Of a stretch of DNA of 64,000 bases, positions 37,702-47,780 are shown one piece after another. Source of the stretch: Fictibacillus nanhaiensis (GTDB taxonomy: Bacteria; Bacillota; Bacilli; Bacillales; Fictibacillaceae). The notes beneath the pieces are model-generated. The model was not told where the DNA came from. It was given only the letters and a program-made list of their open reading frames with translations, and made no database searches. How positions within the stretch are numbered: position 1 is the stretch's first letter; each line of letters opens with the position of its first letter. Location: positions 248,001 to 312,000 of the forward strand of contig NZ_JAHVJO010000001.1 of assembly GCF_019801215.1 (NCBI RefSeq). Reading direction: 5' to 3'. A program made the translations under genes and the position numbers.

Positions 37702-38994
37702 ATGAGTGCTAAATGGGAAAAGTTAGAAGGTAATCAAGGTGTCTTAACGGTAGAGGTTGAGGCTTCTGAAGTAGATACAGCTCTAGATCAAGCTTTTAAA
37801 AAGGTTGTAAAAACAGTTAACGTACCAGGATTCCGTAAAGGGAAAATGCCGCGTAGACTTTTTGAACAACGTTTTGGTGTAGAGTCTCTTTACCAAGATG
37901 CTTTGGATATTTTATTGCCAAAAGCATATGGTGACGCGGTTACAGAAGCAGGAATCGAACCTGTTGACCGTCCAGAAGTAGATATTGAAAAAATGGAACA
38001 AGGAAGCAACCTTGTTTTCACAGCTAAAGTCATTGTTAAGCCAGAAGTAAAACTTGGTGATTACAAAGGTCTCGAAGTTGAGAAAGTTGAAACAGAAGTA
38101 ACAGATGAAGATGTTCAAAACGAACTTACTTCTTTACAAGAACAGCAAGCTGAACTTGTTGTTAAAGAAGATGGTGCAATTGAGAACGGCGATACAGTAA
38201 ACATCGATTTTGAAGGCTTTGTAGATGGAGAACCTTTTGAAGGCGGAAAAGCGGAAAACTATTCCCTAGAAATCGGATCAGGTTCATTCATTCCAGGTTT
38301 TGAAGAGCAGCTTGTAGGTGAAAAAGCAGGAGCGGAAAAGGACGTTAACGTAACTTTCCCTGAAGAGTACCATGCTGAAGAGTTAGCTGGAAAGCCTGCT
38401 GTATTTAAAGTTAAAATTCATGACATCAAGTCTAAACAGCTTCCAGAACTAAATGATGAGTTTGCTAAAGAAGCTGAAGGCGATGCTGAAACACTTGAAG
38501 ACTTAAAGAAGGACCTTCGTGCAAAGCTTGAAGAAAGCAAGAAGCAAGAAGCTGAAAACAAGTCACGCGAAACGGTTATCGAAAAAGCTTCTGAAAATGC
38601 AGAAATCGATATTCCAGAAGCGATGGTTAATACTGAGCTAGACCGCATGGTGCAAGAGTTCGGTCAACGTCTTCAAATGCAAGGTATGAACCTAGACCTA
38701 TACTATCAGTTCTCTGGAACAAGCGAAGAAGCGCTTCGTGAACAGATGAAAGAAGATGCTGGCAAACGTGTTCGCACTAATCTAGTTCTTGAAGCAATCG
38801 TTGAAGCTGAAAACATTCAAGTTTCAGAAGAAGAGATTGATGCAGAACTGGCAAAAATGTCAGAAATGTACAAGATGGATGTTGAACAAATCAAGCAAAT
38901 GCTTGCTATGCAAGGTGGAAACGATGCAGTTGCTGCTGACTTAAAAGTACGCAAAGCAATTGATTTCCTTCTAGAAAATAGCAAAACGGCTTAA
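37702..38994 (+). CDS. tig: Trigger factor
   Basis: Ribosome-bound chaperone and prolyl isomerase. 430 residues: the N-terminal ribosome-binding domain with [17 protein letters not shown] (signature loop), the FKBP-type domain (about 155-245; [42 protein letters not shown]), and the long helical C-terminal substrate cradle. Own promoter and terminator; neighbours clpX, as in B. subtilis. Confidence 0.97.
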   Translation: MSAKWEKLEGNQGVLTVEVEASEVDTALDQAFKKVVKTVNVPGFRKGKMPRRLFEQRFGVESLYQDALDILLPKAYGDAVTEAGIEPVDRPEVDIEKMEQGSNLVFTAKVIVKPEVKLGDYKGLEVEKVETEVTDEDVQNELTSLQEQQAELVVKEDGAIENGDTVNIDFEGFVDGEPFEGGKAENYSLEIGSGSFIPGFEEQLVGEKAGAEKDVNVTFPEEYHAEELAGKPAVFKVKIHDIKSKQLPELNDEFAKEAEGDAETLEDLKKDLRAKLEESKKQEAENKSRETVIEKASENAEIDIPEAMVNTELDRMVQEFGQRLQMQGMNLDLYYQFSGTSEEALREQMKEDAGKRVRTNLVLEAIVEAENIQVSEEEIDAELAKMSEMYKMDVEQIKQMLAMQGGNDAVAADLKVRKAIDFLLENSKTA

Positions 38995-39020
38995 TCATTT
39001 CTAATTGAATCAGAACAAAT

Positions 39021-39062
39021 AGAAACAAGGCGCGATCCTTATTTATCGTGCCTTGTTTTGCA
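39021..39062 (+). terminator. Terminator of tig
   Basis: AAACAAGGCGCGAT-CCTTATTT-ATCGTGCCTTGTTTT. Confidence 0.92.
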
Positions 39063-39197
39063 ATACATAACATTATTTAGGTAAATTCTCCTGCTCTTTG
39101 AAAAATAGGTTTTAAAACACGCAGGATTGTTCATACTTATATAGAGCCATACCATACATATTGAATAAGGGTTTTTATTTCCGTTTTATTATGGAAG

Positions 39198-39218
39198 TAT
39201 GATACAATCCATATCATA
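39198..39218 (+). promoter_or_regulatory. Palindrome over the candidate clpX promoter
   Basis: TATGATA-CAATCCA-TATCATA is a perfect 7-base inverted repeat that overlaps TGATACAAT (39200-39208), an extended -10 element about 120 bases before clpX. Nothing else is evident in the 265-base tig-clpX gap. Confidence 0.5.
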
Positions 39219-39326
39219 ATCAACGGAATGCTTAAATAGTAGAAATAAATCAAAAAGTGCCTGCTTTTAAATTTATGAAAACAGGTCAAGCGTTTCATCC
39301 ATATTATTGTTTTAGGGGTGATATCA

Positions 39327-40601
39327 TTGTTTAAATTTAATGATGAAAAAGGGCAATTGAAGTGTTCTTTCTGTGGTAAGACACAAGATCAAGTAAGAAA
39401 ACTGGTTGCTGGACCAGGTGTATATATCTGTGATGAATGTATCGAACTTTGTACAGAAATCGTAGAAGAAGAACTTGGTACAGAAGAGGATGTAGAATTA
39501 AAAGAAGTACCAAAACCAGTAGAAATCCGTAAGATCCTTGATGAGTATGTTATTGGACAGGATCAAGCTAAAAAGTCTTTATCTGTTGCGGTTTATAATC
39601 ATTATAAGCGAATTAATTCGTCACAAAAATCGGATGAAGTTGAACTTGCAAAGAGTAATATCGCAATGATTGGACCGACAGGAAGCGGTAAAACTCTTCT
39701 TGCGCAAACTTTGGCTCGTATTTTAAATGTGCCTTTCGCAATTGCTGATGCTACATCACTAACAGAAGCAGGTTATGTTGGTGAAGACGTAGAAAATATT
39801 TTGCTAAAGCTCATTCAATCAGCTGATTATGATGTAGAAAAAGCGGAAAAAGGAATCATCTACATTGATGAAATTGATAAGATCGCACGTAAATCTGAAA
39901 ATCCTTCCATAACTCGAGATGTTTCCGGTGAAGGCGTTCAGCAAGCCCTTCTTAAAATACTAGAGGGTACTGTAGCTAGCGTTCCTCCTCAAGGTGGAAG
40001 AAAGCATCCGCATCAGGAGTTTATTCAAATCGACACGACGAATATTCTATTTATTTGTGGTGGAGCATTTGATGGTATCGAACAAATCATTAAACGCCGT
40101 CTAGGCAAAAAGGTTATTGGATTTAGTTCCGACTCTAAACAAGCAGAGTTGAAGGCGGGCGAATACTTATCTAAAGTACTTCCTGAAGACTTGCTTCGAT
40201 TTGGATTAATTCCAGAATTTATCGGACGTTTACCGGTAATTTCTAACCTAAATCCTTTAGATGAAGATGCACTGATCGAAATCTTAACTAAACCTAAAAA
40301 TGCTCTTGTTAAACAATATCAAAAGTTATTAGATATTGATGGAGTTGAACTCGAGTTTACAGATGAAGCACTTCGTGAAATTTCTGCACAAGCGATCGAA
40401 CGTAAAACGGGTGCACGTGGTCTTCGTTCTATCATTGAAGGTGTAATGCTTGATGTGATGTTCGAGCTTCCTTCTCGTGAAGATGTTGCAAAATGTGTGG
40501 TTACTAAAGAAACGATTTCTGATAAAGTACCTCCAACTTTAGAGCTTGAAGATGGTACAGTTATTGAGCAATCAAAAGAAACACCTAAAGAGAGTGCTTA
40601 A
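39327..40601 (+). CDS. clpX: ATP-dependent Clp protease ATP-binding subunit ClpX
   Basis: AAA+ unfoldase feeding ClpP. 424 residues. Zinc-finger cysteines 13, 16, 35 and 38 in CSFCGKTQ and CDECIELC; Walker A GPTGSGKT, Walker [12 protein letters not shown], and the pore/IGF-type loop region VIGFSS. TTG at 39327 gives [10 protein letters not shown] as in B. subtilis ClpX and sits 6 bases after TAGGGGTG; GTG at 39318 lies inside that site. Single-gene unit with a strong terminator. Confidence 0.97.
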   Translation: MFKFNDEKGQLKCSFCGKTQDQVRKLVAGPGVYICDECIELCTEIVEEELGTEEDVELKEVPKPVEIRKILDEYVIGQDQAKKSLSVAVYNHYKRINSSQKSDEVELAKSNIAMIGPTGSGKTLLAQTLARILNVPFAIADATSLTEAGYVGEDVENILLKLIQSADYDVEKAEKGIIYIDEIDKIARKSENPSITRDVSGEGVQQALLKILEGTVASVPPQGGRKHPHQEFIQIDTTNILFICGGAFDGIEQIIKRRLGKKVIGFSSDSKQAELKAGEYLSKVLPEDLLRFGLIPEFIGRLPVISNLNPLDEDALIEILTKPKNALVKQYQKLLDIDGVELEFTDEALREISAQAIERKTGARGLRSIIEGVMLDVMFELPSREDVAKCVVTKETISDKVPPTLELEDGTVIEQSKETPKESA

Positions 40602-40629
40602 AAAACCAGCATATGCTGGTTTTTTTTTG
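40599..40629 (+). terminator. Terminator of clpX
   Basis: AAAAAACCAGCAT-ATGCTGGTTTTTTTTT directly at the clpX stop. Confidence 0.94.
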
Positions 40630-40718
40630 ATTGATAACGAAGAACTCTATCTTTAGTTTCGGTATCTTTATGTTCTTCTTACTTCCGAATTACCAAAATT
40701 CTTTTTGACATTTATTTC

Positions 40719-40748
40719 GTTTAGGTCATCACCTCCAGGGAGATACTA
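40719..40748 (+). promoter_or_regulatory. Sigma-F promoter of lonB
   Basis: GTTTA (40719-40723), 15-base spacer, GGAGATACTA (40739-40748): both parts fit the sigma-F consensus GYWTA-N15-GGNRANAHTW without mismatch. B. subtilis lonB is a known forespore sigma-F gene. Confidence 0.82.
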
Positions 40749-40782
40749 TGGGTATCACTACATAAGTATCGGGAGGAAAACC

Positions 40783-42450
40783 ATGAACTGGACAGGGATA
40801 GCGTTAATCATTCAATTGTTTTTTGGGATTGTAATCGGATTATATTTTTGGAACTTACTAAAGAACCAACGTTCACAAAAAGTAAGTGTGGATAAAGAGT
40901 CAAGAAAAGAGATGGAGCATTTAAGGAAACTTCGATCGATTTCGTTATCAGAGCCTTTGTCTGAACGGGTACGGCCTGGTAAATTTGAAGATATTATCGG
41001 TCAAGAAGACGGTATAAAAGCATTGAAAGCAGCATTATGTGGTCCAAACCCGCAGCATGTTATTGTGTATGGTCCTCCAGGGGTCGGTAAGACAGCGGCA
41101 GCTCGCTTAGTATTGGAAGAAGCAAAAAGAAATAAAACATCTCCATTTCGATCAACTGCCATATTCGTTGAGTTGGATGCAACAACTGCTCGTTTTGATG
41201 AACGGGGAATCGCGGATCCGTTAATAGGTTCTGTTCATGATCCTATCTACCAAGGAGCTGGTGCGATGGGTCAGGCAGGGATTCCGCAGCCTAAGCAGGG
41301 TGCGGTGACGAATGCGCATGGTGGAGTTTTATTTATTGATGAGATTGGTGAGCTTCACCCTATACAAATGAATAAACTCTTAAAAGTGTTGGAAGATCGG
41401 AAAGTATTTCTCGAAAGTGCTTATTATTCTGAGGAAAATGCAAATATTCCACATCATATCCATGATATATTCCAAAATGGACTTCCGGCAGACTTTCGTA
41501 TGATCGGAGCGACTACTCGTATGCCCGATGAGATTCCGCCAGCGATTCGTTCAAGGTGTCTTGAAGTCTTCTTCAGAGAGTTACAGCCTGCTGAAATTGA
41601 GCTGATCGCTAAACGGGCTGCGGATAAGATACAGCTGGGAATTGATGATGAGTCTTTAAAATATATGGCACAATACGCAAAAAATGGCCGTGAAGCTGTG
41701 AATATGGTTCAGATTGCGGCTGGATTAGCGATTACCGAACAACGAAGCACGATTACAAAAGGCGACGTAGAGTGGGTGACCCATTCAAGTCGCATGGCGC
41801 CTCGACCAGAACGAAAAATCGGAAACAAACCGAAGATCGGACTCGTGAACGGATTAGCTGTCTACGGACCAACGAGCGGTGCGTTGCTTGAGATCGAGAC
41901 GACGGTACTGCCAGCGAAAAAACAAGGATCAATTACCATTACAGGTATTGCTGAAGAAGAGAGTATCGGAAATCAGTCAAAATCCATCCGAAGAAAAAGT
42001 ATGGCAAAAGGATCGGTTGAAAACGTAATTACGGTTCTTCGCTTCATGGGGGTTGATGCATCCATGTATGATATCCATGTGAACTTCCCTGGCGGAGGGC
42101 CAGTGGATGGACCTTCTGCTGGAATTGCTATCGCATCTTCCATCTATTCTGCCATCCATAAAATACGTGTTGATCACGAAGTAGCGATGACGGGAGAAAT
42201 CAGTATTCATGGTAAAGTTAAACCAGTAGGCGGCGTAATGGCTAAAATATTGGCTGCAAAAGACGCTGGTGCAAAACGGGTACTCATTCCTTTTGAGAAC
42301 AACCAAAAGATATTTGAAAGTATTGAAGATGTCGAGATCATCCCGGTGAAAAAACTATCCGAAGTGTTTCAATACGTATTCTTAGAAGAGAGCGAAGAAG
42401 CATCAATACCTGCATCTGCCGCCCTTAATTCCCCTCCTTCTTCAGTTTAA
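40783..42450 (+). CDS. lonB: Forespore ATP-dependent protease LonB
   Basis: 555 residues. An N-terminal membrane segment (about 4-24) is followed by an AAA+ domain with Walker [13 protein letters not shown] and Walker B GVLFIDEIGEL, then the Lon protease domain with the catalytic serine in GGGPVDGPSAGIAIA and the lysine in VKPVGGVMAKI. It lacks the Lon N-domain, as LonB proteins do. ATG 40783 lies after GGGAGG and downstream of the sigma-F promoter; the in-frame ATG at 40705 is upstream of that promoter. Expected to work in the forespore. Confidence 0.94.
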   Translation: MNWTGIALIIQLFFGIVIGLYFWNLLKNQRSQKVSVDKESRKEMEHLRKLRSISLSEPLSERVRPGKFEDIIGQEDGIKALKAALCGPNPQHVIVYGPPGVGKTAAARLVLEEAKRNKTSPFRSTAIFVELDATTARFDERGIADPLIGSVHDPIYQGAGAMGQAGIPQPKQGAVTNAHGGVLFIDEIGELHPIQMNKLLKVLEDRKVFLESAYYSEENANIPHHIHDIFQNGLPADFRMIGATTRMPDEIPPAIRSRCLEVFFRELQPAEIELIAKRAADKIQLGIDDESLKYMAQYAKNGREAVNMVQIAAGLAITEQRSTITKGDVEWVTHSSRMAPRPERKIGNKPKIGLVNGLAVYGPTSGALLEIETTVLPAKKQGSITITGIAEEESIGNQSKSIRRKSMAKGSVENVITVLRFMGVDASMYDIHVNFPGGGPVDGPSAGIAIASSIYSAIHKIRVDHEVAMTGEISIHGKVKPVGGVMAKILAAKDAGAKRVLIPFENNQKIFESIEDVEIIPVKKLSEVFQYVFLEESEEASIPASAALNSPPSSV

Positions 42451-42475
42451 GGAGAAGCAGGGGTTTCTTTTTTAT
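42429..42475 (+). terminator. Probable terminator of lonB
   Basis: CCCCTCCTTCTTCA-GTTT-AAGGAGAAGCAGGGG followed by TTTCTTTTTT; the left arm lies in the last codons of lonB and pairing is imperfect. Confidence 0.6.
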
Positions 42476-42504
42476 TTAATTAAAGTTTGCCAAATAGCTT
42501 ACAT

Positions 42505-42533
42505 TAGACAAAGTTAAGCATTATCGGTAGAAT
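42505..42533 (+). promoter_or_regulatory. Candidate promoter of lonA
   Basis: TAGACA (42505-42510), 17-base spacer, TAGAAT (42528-42533). Confidence 0.5.
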
Positions 42534-42591
42534 TGTACAAAGACTATGCATATACATTATGATTACACAGCAGTTTTCGGAGGTGTTTTTA

Positions 42592-44910
42592 ATGGGGGAA
42601 AAACGAGTTCTTCCGCTCCTCCCTCTACGCGGATTGTTGGTTTATCCAACAATGGTTCTTCATTTGGATGTTGGAAGAGAGAAATCTATTCAAGCCCTAG
42701 AAAAAGTAATGCTTGATGACCAAATGATTTTTCTATCTACCCAAAAAGAAGTTTCGATTGAAGACCCAGCAATAGAGGAAATTTACGATGTAGGGACATT
42801 ATCGAAAGTCAACCAAATGCTCAAGTTGCCTAATGGTACGATACGCGTATTAGTAGAAGGAATTCAACGTGGGAAAATTACATCCTTTAAAGATGAAAAG
42901 ACACATGTTGAAGTGGAAATAGAACTTACAGAAGATGTGGAAGAGAAAAAAGCAGAAACAGAAGCACTAATGAGAGCAGTGCTTGCGCAGTTCGAACAAT
43001 ACATAAATCTGTCTAAAAAAGTTACGCCTGAAACGCTGGCGTCTGTACAGGATATATCTGAGCCTGGAAGATTAGCTGATGTCATTTCATCGCATCTTTC
43101 TCTTAAGATTAAAGAAAAACAAAAAATTCTAGAAATTTTTGATATTAAAGAAAGACTCGAACATTTACTAGCCCTTTTAAACAACGAAAAAGAAGTACTC
43201 GGGTTAGAAAAGAAAATCGGTCAGCGTGTTAAAAAGGCGATGGAAAAAACGCAAAAAGAGTATTACTTGCGTGAACAGATGAAAGCCATACAGAAGGAAC
43301 TGGGAGATAAAGAAGGCAAGATGGGCGAAGTAACCTCTCTTAAAGAGCGGATCGAAGCTTCTGATATGCCGGATCACATCTTGGAACTAGCTCAAAAAGA
43401 GTTAGATCGTTATGAAAAAATGCCTAATTCTTCTGCAGAAAGCTCAGTGATTCGAACGTATATTGAATGGCTCGTTAATCTACCTTGGAAACAAGAGACG
43501 GTAGATAACTTGGATATTCCTCACGCGGAGACCGTTTTAAACGAAGATCATTATGGGCTTGAAAAAGTAAAAGACAGAGTGTTGGAATATTTGGCTGTTC
43601 AAAAGTTAACGAATTCCTTAAAAGGACCTATTCTTTGTTTAGTAGGGCCTCCAGGTGTTGGTAAAACTTCGCTAGCTCGTTCTATTGCTAGGGCGATCGG
43701 AAGAAACTTCGTCAGAATTTCTCTAGGTGGAGTAAGAGATGAAGCGGAAATTAGAGGCCATAGAAGGACATATGTAGGAGCTATGCCAGGGCGATTAATT
43801 CAGGGGATGAAAAAAGCGGGTACGATAAATCCTGTATTTTTACTCGATGAGATTGATAAGATGTCGAGTGATTTTAGAGGAGACCCATCATCTGCGATGC
43901 TTGAAGTGTTAGATCCTGAGCAGAACAGTACATTTAGTGATCATTACATTGAAGAAGCATACAACTTGTCAAAGGTAATGTTTGTTACGACTGCAAACTC
44001 ACTTTCAACGATTCCTGGGCCACTTTTAGACCGAATGGAAGTGATATCGATCGCAGGTTATACAGAAGTGGAGAAACTGCACATTTCCCGCAATCATCTT
44101 ATTCCGAAGCAATTAAAAGAGCATGGCCTTAAGAAAAGTCAAATTCAGTTTAAGGACGATTGTATCTTGAAGCTCGTTCGCAATTATACGCGTGAAGCAG
44201 GTGTGCGTAACCTTGAACGCCAAATTGCAGGACTTTGCCGAAAAGCAGCTAAACAAATCGTTTCTACTGAAAAGAAAAAAGTGGTTATTACAGCAAAAAA
44301 TCTTGAAGAGTTTCTAGGTAAACCACGTTTCCGATACGGTCAAGCAGAACTCGAAGACCAGATTGGTGCCGCTACAGGTCTTGCGTATACGACAGCAGGC
44401 GGTGACACGCTTTCTATTGAAGTAGCTCTTTCACCTGGAAAAGGGAAATTGATCTTAACAGGTAAACTTGGTGATGTGATGAAAGAGTCTGCACAAGCAG
44501 CGTTAAGCTATGTACGTACGAAAGTAGAAGATCTAGGCATCGCTCCTGACTTTTACGAGAAGACGGATATCCATATCCACGTCCCTGAAGGAGCGACTCC
44601 AAAAGATGGGCCATCTGCTGGAATTACGATTGCAACAGCTCTTGTATCGGCTTTAACGAAGCGTCCTGTTAGAAGAGATGTGGGAATGACAGGAGAAATA
44701 ACATTAAGAGGCCGTGTATTGCCAATAGGCGGTCTGAAAGAAAAATCATTAAGCGCTCATCGAGCGGGTATTAAAACAATCATACTTCCAAAAGAAAACG
44801 AAAAGGATATAGAAGAAATTCCTGAGACCGTAAAAGAAGGACTTTCTTTTATCCTTGTATCCCATCTTGATGAAGTATTAAAAGTAGCATTAGCAGGTGA
44901 TGAAAAGTGA
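42592..44910 (+). CDS. lonA: ATP-dependent protease LonA
   Basis: 772 residues with the full Lon layout: N-terminal substrate domain ([16 protein letters not shown] onward), AAA+ with Walker [14 protein letters not shown] and FLLDEIDKM, and the protease domain with catalytic serine in [17 protein letters not shown] and lysine in [12 protein letters not shown]. Degrades damaged and regulatory proteins in the vegetative cell. ATG 42592 is preceded by GGAGGTG; a longer frame from 42559 has no such site. Overlaps ysxC by 4 bases. Confidence 0.97.
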   Translation: MGEKRVLPLLPLRGLLVYPTMVLHLDVGREKSIQALEKVMLDDQMIFLSTQKEVSIEDPAIEEIYDVGTLSKVNQMLKLPNGTIRVLVEGIQRGKITSFKDEKTHVEVEIELTEDVEEKKAETEALMRAVLAQFEQYINLSKKVTPETLASVQDISEPGRLADVISSHLSLKIKEKQKILEIFDIKERLEHLLALLNNEKEVLGLEKKIGQRVKKAMEKTQKEYYLREQMKAIQKELGDKEGKMGEVTSLKERIEASDMPDHILELAQKELDRYEKMPNSSAESSVIRTYIEWLVNLPWKQETVDNLDIPHAETVLNEDHYGLEKVKDRVLEYLAVQKLTNSLKGPILCLVGPPGVGKTSLARSIARAIGRNFVRISLGGVRDEAEIRGHRRTYVGAMPGRLIQGMKKAGTINPVFLLDEIDKMSSDFRGDPSSAMLEVLDPEQNSTFSDHYIEEAYNLSKVMFVTTANSLSTIPGPLLDRMEVISIAGYTEVEKLHISRNHLIPKQLKEHGLKKSQIQFKDDCILKLVRNYTREAGVRNLERQIAGLCRKAAKQIVSTEKKKVVITAKNLEEFLGKPRFRYGQAELEDQIGAATGLAYTTAGGDTLSIEVALSPGKGKLILTGKLGDVMKESAQAALSYVRTKVEDLGIAPDFYEKTDIHIHVPEGATPKDGPSAGITIATALVSALTKRPVRRDVGMTGEITLRGRVLPIGGLKEKSLSAHRAGIKTIILPKENEKDIEEIPETVKEGLSFILVSHLDEVLKVALAGDEK

Positions 44911-45494
44911 AGGTAAACACAGCAGAAATCGTTATATCGGCCGTTGGTCCAAAGCAGTATCCGGAAGGTAATCTTCCGGAAATTGCACTGGCTGGAAGGT
45001 CGAATGTAGGAAAATCGTCATTTATTAATAAAATGATTCATCGTAAAAATTTAGCGCGCACATCATCCAAACCTGGAAAAACGCAAACACTGAATTTTTA
45101 TATTTTAAATGAAAGTTTTTATTTTGTGGATGTCCCTGGCTATGGGTTTGCAAAAGTGTCTAAAACAGAAAGAGAAGCTTGGGGTAAGATGATTGAAGAA
45201 TATCTTGTAGAACGTGAGCAGCTTAAAGCAGTCGTTCAACTCGTCGATCTCAGACATCCGCCTTCAAAAGAAGATTGTTTAATGTACGACTGGCTTAAAT
45301 ATCACAATCTTTCTGTTATTATCGTCGCTACAAAAAGTGATAAAATCCCAAAAGGAAAATGGGACAAACATAAAAAAATCGTGAAAGAAACGCTTAATAT
45401 GGATCCGAACGATAGGATTGTCTTGTTTTCATCTGAAACAGGGCACGGGAAAGATGAAGCATGGGGAGTTTTAAACTCATATCTATCTAAATAA
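44907..45494 (+). CDS. ysxC: Ribosome biogenesis GTPase YsxC/EngB
   Basis: 195 residues, the size of B. subtilis YsxC. G1 [14 protein letters not shown]3 [10 protein letters not shown] and G4 [11 protein letters not shown] are clear. Essential GTPase for 50S subunit assembly. GTG start overlapping the lonA stop, so translation is coupled, as in B. subtilis. The 165 bases downstream hold a shortened dispersed repeat and a terminator. Confidence 0.96.
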   Translation: MKVNTAEIVISAVGPKQYPEGNLPEIALAGRSNVGKSSFINKMIHRKNLARTSSKPGKTQTLNFYILNESFYFVDVPGYGFAKVSKTEREAWGKMIEEYLVEREQLKAVVQLVDLRHPPSKEDCLMYDWLKYHNLSVIIVATKSDKIPKGKWDKHKKIVKETLNMDPNDRIVLFSSETGHGKDEAWGVLNSYLSK

Positions 45495-45510
45495 AGGTTT
45501 TTTTGCTAAA

Positions 45511-45622
45511 AGGATTGTTGCTTTCGGCTCATTTTGTTCATTCTCTTCTGGTCATTTGATTGGAGTGCAAGTGAAAGCGAGCATCGGAGATCAACAACTT
45601 TCAAGAGTTTGCGAAAATAGCC
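45511..45622 (+). repeat. Dispersed repeat, copy 3 (internally deleted)
   Basis: Keeps both ends (GATTGTTGCTTTCGG ... TTCATTCTCTTCTGG and GTTTGCGAAAATAGCC) and the flanks TTGATTGGAGTGCAAG and GAAAGCGAGCAT, but lacks about 90 central bases with the GTGAGACTCCT / AGGAGGCTCAC inverted pair. Confidence 0.8.
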
Positions 45623-45625
45623 AAA

Positions 45626-45668
45626 TAAAAAACAGCGTTCATATTATTGAACGCTGTTTTTTTATTTT
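45626..45668. terminator. Bidirectional terminator between ysxC and the LiaF-like gene
   Basis: AAAAAACAGCGTTCA-TATTAT-TGAACGCTGTTTTTTT between convergent genes. Confidence 0.92.
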
Positions 45669-46138
45669 TTTCGAAAGAATATAAGATATGCACCTAAAAC
45701 CATGAGTATAATTGGCCAAAAATCTTCAACTTTAGCAAAGATATTTTGCATAGAAGGAGTATTGCTGTTAAAAAAGATAAACCACAGTGATAATAAAGTT
45801 AAAAGAAGACCTGGAATGAGTCCATCTTTCGCTTTTTTATATTGAACCAAAAAGGCAATTCCGGTTAGTAGGGTAATCATTTGCAGTGGATTCGGCCATG
45901 AAGCAATTTTTGATATTGCATGGAAGTGTATGCCAAGACCCACGAGGAACACACCCGAAAATAAACTAACGAGATCCTTTCCGGAACCCGCTTGCATAAG
46001 AAGCGCGATACCGATGACGATTACCAATGTAGGCCAAGTTAAATAAGGCTGCATCAGGGCGATGTCCATCCTCATAGCGAAGAAAAACAAACCAAAACCA
46101 AGTAAGATAATACCGCTAAATTTGTTCTGTTGTTTCAT
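45662..46138 (-). CDS. LiaI/LiaF-like transmembrane protein
   Basis: 158 residues, almost entirely hydrophobic, with five or six membrane segments in pairs (GIILLGFGLFFF, TWPTLVIVIGIALLM, LFSGVFLVGLGIHF, LLTGIAFLVQY, LLTLLSLWFIFF, WPIILMVLGAYLIFF). This resembles the LiaI-LiaF-like transmembrane region (DUF5668). No LiaF cytoplasmic/extracellular tail and no liaRS neighbour, so a role in envelope stress is only a guess. GGAGG lies 6 bases before the ATG on the minus strand. Convergent to ysxC and divergent from hemA; absent from this place in B. subtilis. Confidence 0.75.
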   Translation of the reverse strand: MKQQNKFSGIILLGFGLFFFAMRMDIALMQPYLTWPTLVIVIGIALLMQAGSGKDLVSLFSGVFLVGLGIHFHAISKIASWPNPLQMITLLTGIAFLVQYKKAKDGLIPGLLLTLLSLWFIFFNSNTPSMQNIFAKVEDFWPIILMVLGAYLIFFRKK

Positions 46139-46218
46139 AATTCCTCCATTATTAAGTAGAACCTTTGCTAAATCGGTCGAAATTTGTTATTTTAAATAAT
46201 GGTGCTAAAGTTATAACA

Positions 46219-46234
46219 TTTAGGAAATCCTAAA
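46219..46234 (+). promoter_or_regulatory. Palindrome in the divergent gap upstream of hemA
   Basis: TTTAGGA-AA-TCCTAAA, a perfect 7-base inverted repeat about 110 bases upstream of the hemA -10 region. Regulator unknown. Confidence 0.4.
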
Positions 46235-46324
46235 ACTGCTATATGTTAAATATGTATTACTCTTATCATAGCATAAACGTTTAAATTCTGTTCACAATAT
46301 GCGGACAATTCGTGTTTTTGTCCA

Positions 46325-46333
46325 TGTTATAAT
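46325..46333 (+). promoter_or_regulatory. Candidate hemA promoter (extended -10)
   Basis: TGTTATAAT is an extended -10; no good -35 at proper spacing. Confidence 0.5.
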
Positions 46334-46371
46334 GAACTTAGAATCATACATAATTAGAAGGAGGTGATCGC

Positions 46372-47742
46372 ATGCATATATTAGTGGTAGGTCTTAATTA
46401 CAAAACGGCTCCTGTAGAAATCCGGGAAAAAGTTTCGTTTCAGCCTGCTGAGATGTCTGATGCGATCTCAACTCTCCGAAAGCAAAAAAGTATTCTAGAA
46501 TGTGTAATTGTTTCAACATGTAACCGTACAGAAATCTATGCAGTGGCAGATCAGCTTCATACAGGGAGATACTATATTAAATCATTTTTAGCGGATTGGT
46601 TTAACATAGAAAAGGAAGAACTTTCTCCTTTTTTAAGTCTTAGAGACGGAGAAAGCGCTGTTGAGCATCTGTTCCGTGTTACAGCTGGATTAGATTCTAT
46701 GGTTATTGGTGAGACTCAAATACTTGGTCAAGTGAAAGACAGCTTTCTTGAGTCACAGAAACTTTCGGCTACAGGTACCATTTTTAATAAGTTAATGAAA
46801 CAAGCCATTACATTTGCGAAAAAATGCCATTCCGAAACAGATATTGGCGAAAATGCAGTTTCCGTCAGCTATGCTGCTGTTGAACTTGCAAAAAAAATAT
46901 TTGGCGGGCTTCAAAACAAGACGATCTTGATTGTTGGAGCAGGAAAAATGGGAGAATTGACTGCTAAACATCTTCATGCCAGTGGAGGGAATGAGGTTCT
47001 AGTAATCAACCGTACTTTTGAGAAAGCAAAAGAAGTCGCGGAAAAATTCCATGGAATCGCTTACCCTTTTGAACAGCTGGAGCGACTACTTGTGAAAGCG
47101 GATATTGTCATCTCATCAACAGGAGCAACTGACTTTGTCATTACAAAAGAAATGGCTGCACCCGCCATTAAGAAAAGAAAAGGGCTTCCGTTGTTTATGG
47201 TCGACATCGCAGTCCCGAGAGACTTAGATCCCTCTTTACATGATCTTGACAGTGTTTTTCTATATGACATTGATGATTTAGAGGGAATTGTTGAATCAAA
47301 TTTAGCAGAACGGAAAAAAGAAGCGGAAAAGATTGAAATCATGATTGAAGCAGAGATTGTTTCTTTCCAGTCTTGGATCTCAATGCTGGGTGTTGTCCCT
47401 CTTATTTCTGCTCTGCGTGAAAAGGCTTTAACGATCCAAGCTGAGACGATGCAAAGCATTGAACGGAAGCTGCCAGATTTGACAGACCGCGAAAGAAAGA
47501 TATTAAGCAAACATACAAAAAGTATTGTTAACCAGCTCCTTCGCGATCCTGTAACAAGAGCGAAAGAAATGGCCGGACAGCCTGGTGCTGACGAGCAGTT
47601 ACAGTTATTCACAGAAATTTTTGCTTTAGATGAATTCATAGATAAACAAAAGCAGTTGGAAACAGATCTTGCTGGATACAGAGAAGATAGATCGCCTTCA
47701 TTATCGGAAGAATCTGTCAATCCGTATACCGCAAGAACGTAA
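46372..47742 (+). CDS. hemA: Glutamyl-tRNA reductase
   Basis: Reduces glutamyl-tRNA to glutamate-1-semialdehyde, the first committed step of tetrapyrrole synthesis by the C5 route. 456 residues; nucleophile cysteine 50 in [15 protein letters not shown]-binding [17 protein letters not shown], and the C-terminal dimerisation helix. AAGGAGGTGATC precedes the ATG. First gene of hemAXCDBL. Confidence 0.97.
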   Translation: MHILVVGLNYKTAPVEIREKVSFQPAEMSDAISTLRKQKSILECVIVSTCNRTEIYAVADQLHTGRYYIKSFLADWFNIEKEELSPFLSLRDGESAVEHLFRVTAGLDSMVIGETQILGQVKDSFLESQKLSATGTIFNKLMKQAITFAKKCHSETDIGENAVSVSYAAVELAKKIFGGLQNKTILIVGAGKMGELTAKHLHASGGNEVLVINRTFEKAKEVAEKFHGIAYPFEQLERLLVKADIVISSTGATDFVITKEMAAPAIKKRKGLPLFMVDIAVPRDLDPSLHDLDSVFLYDIDDLEGIVESNLAERKKEAEKIEIMIEAEIVSFQSWISMLGVVPLISALREKALTIQAETMQSIERKLPDLTDRERKILSKHTKSIVNQLLRDPVTRAKEMAGQPGADEQLQLFTEIFALDEFIDKQKQLETDLAGYREDRSPSLSEESVNPYTART

Positions 47743-47780
47743 ATTTCTCGTTTCCCTCGAGCTCATGGAGTGTGAGCAAA

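Noticed and set aside
46325-46340. PerR box at the hemA promoter
   Set aside because: TTATAAT matches one half-site, but the other half fits at only about 3 of 7 positions.
47061-47720. 219-residue minus-strand frame
   Set aside because: Fully antisense to hemA; serine-rich shadow with no ribosome site.
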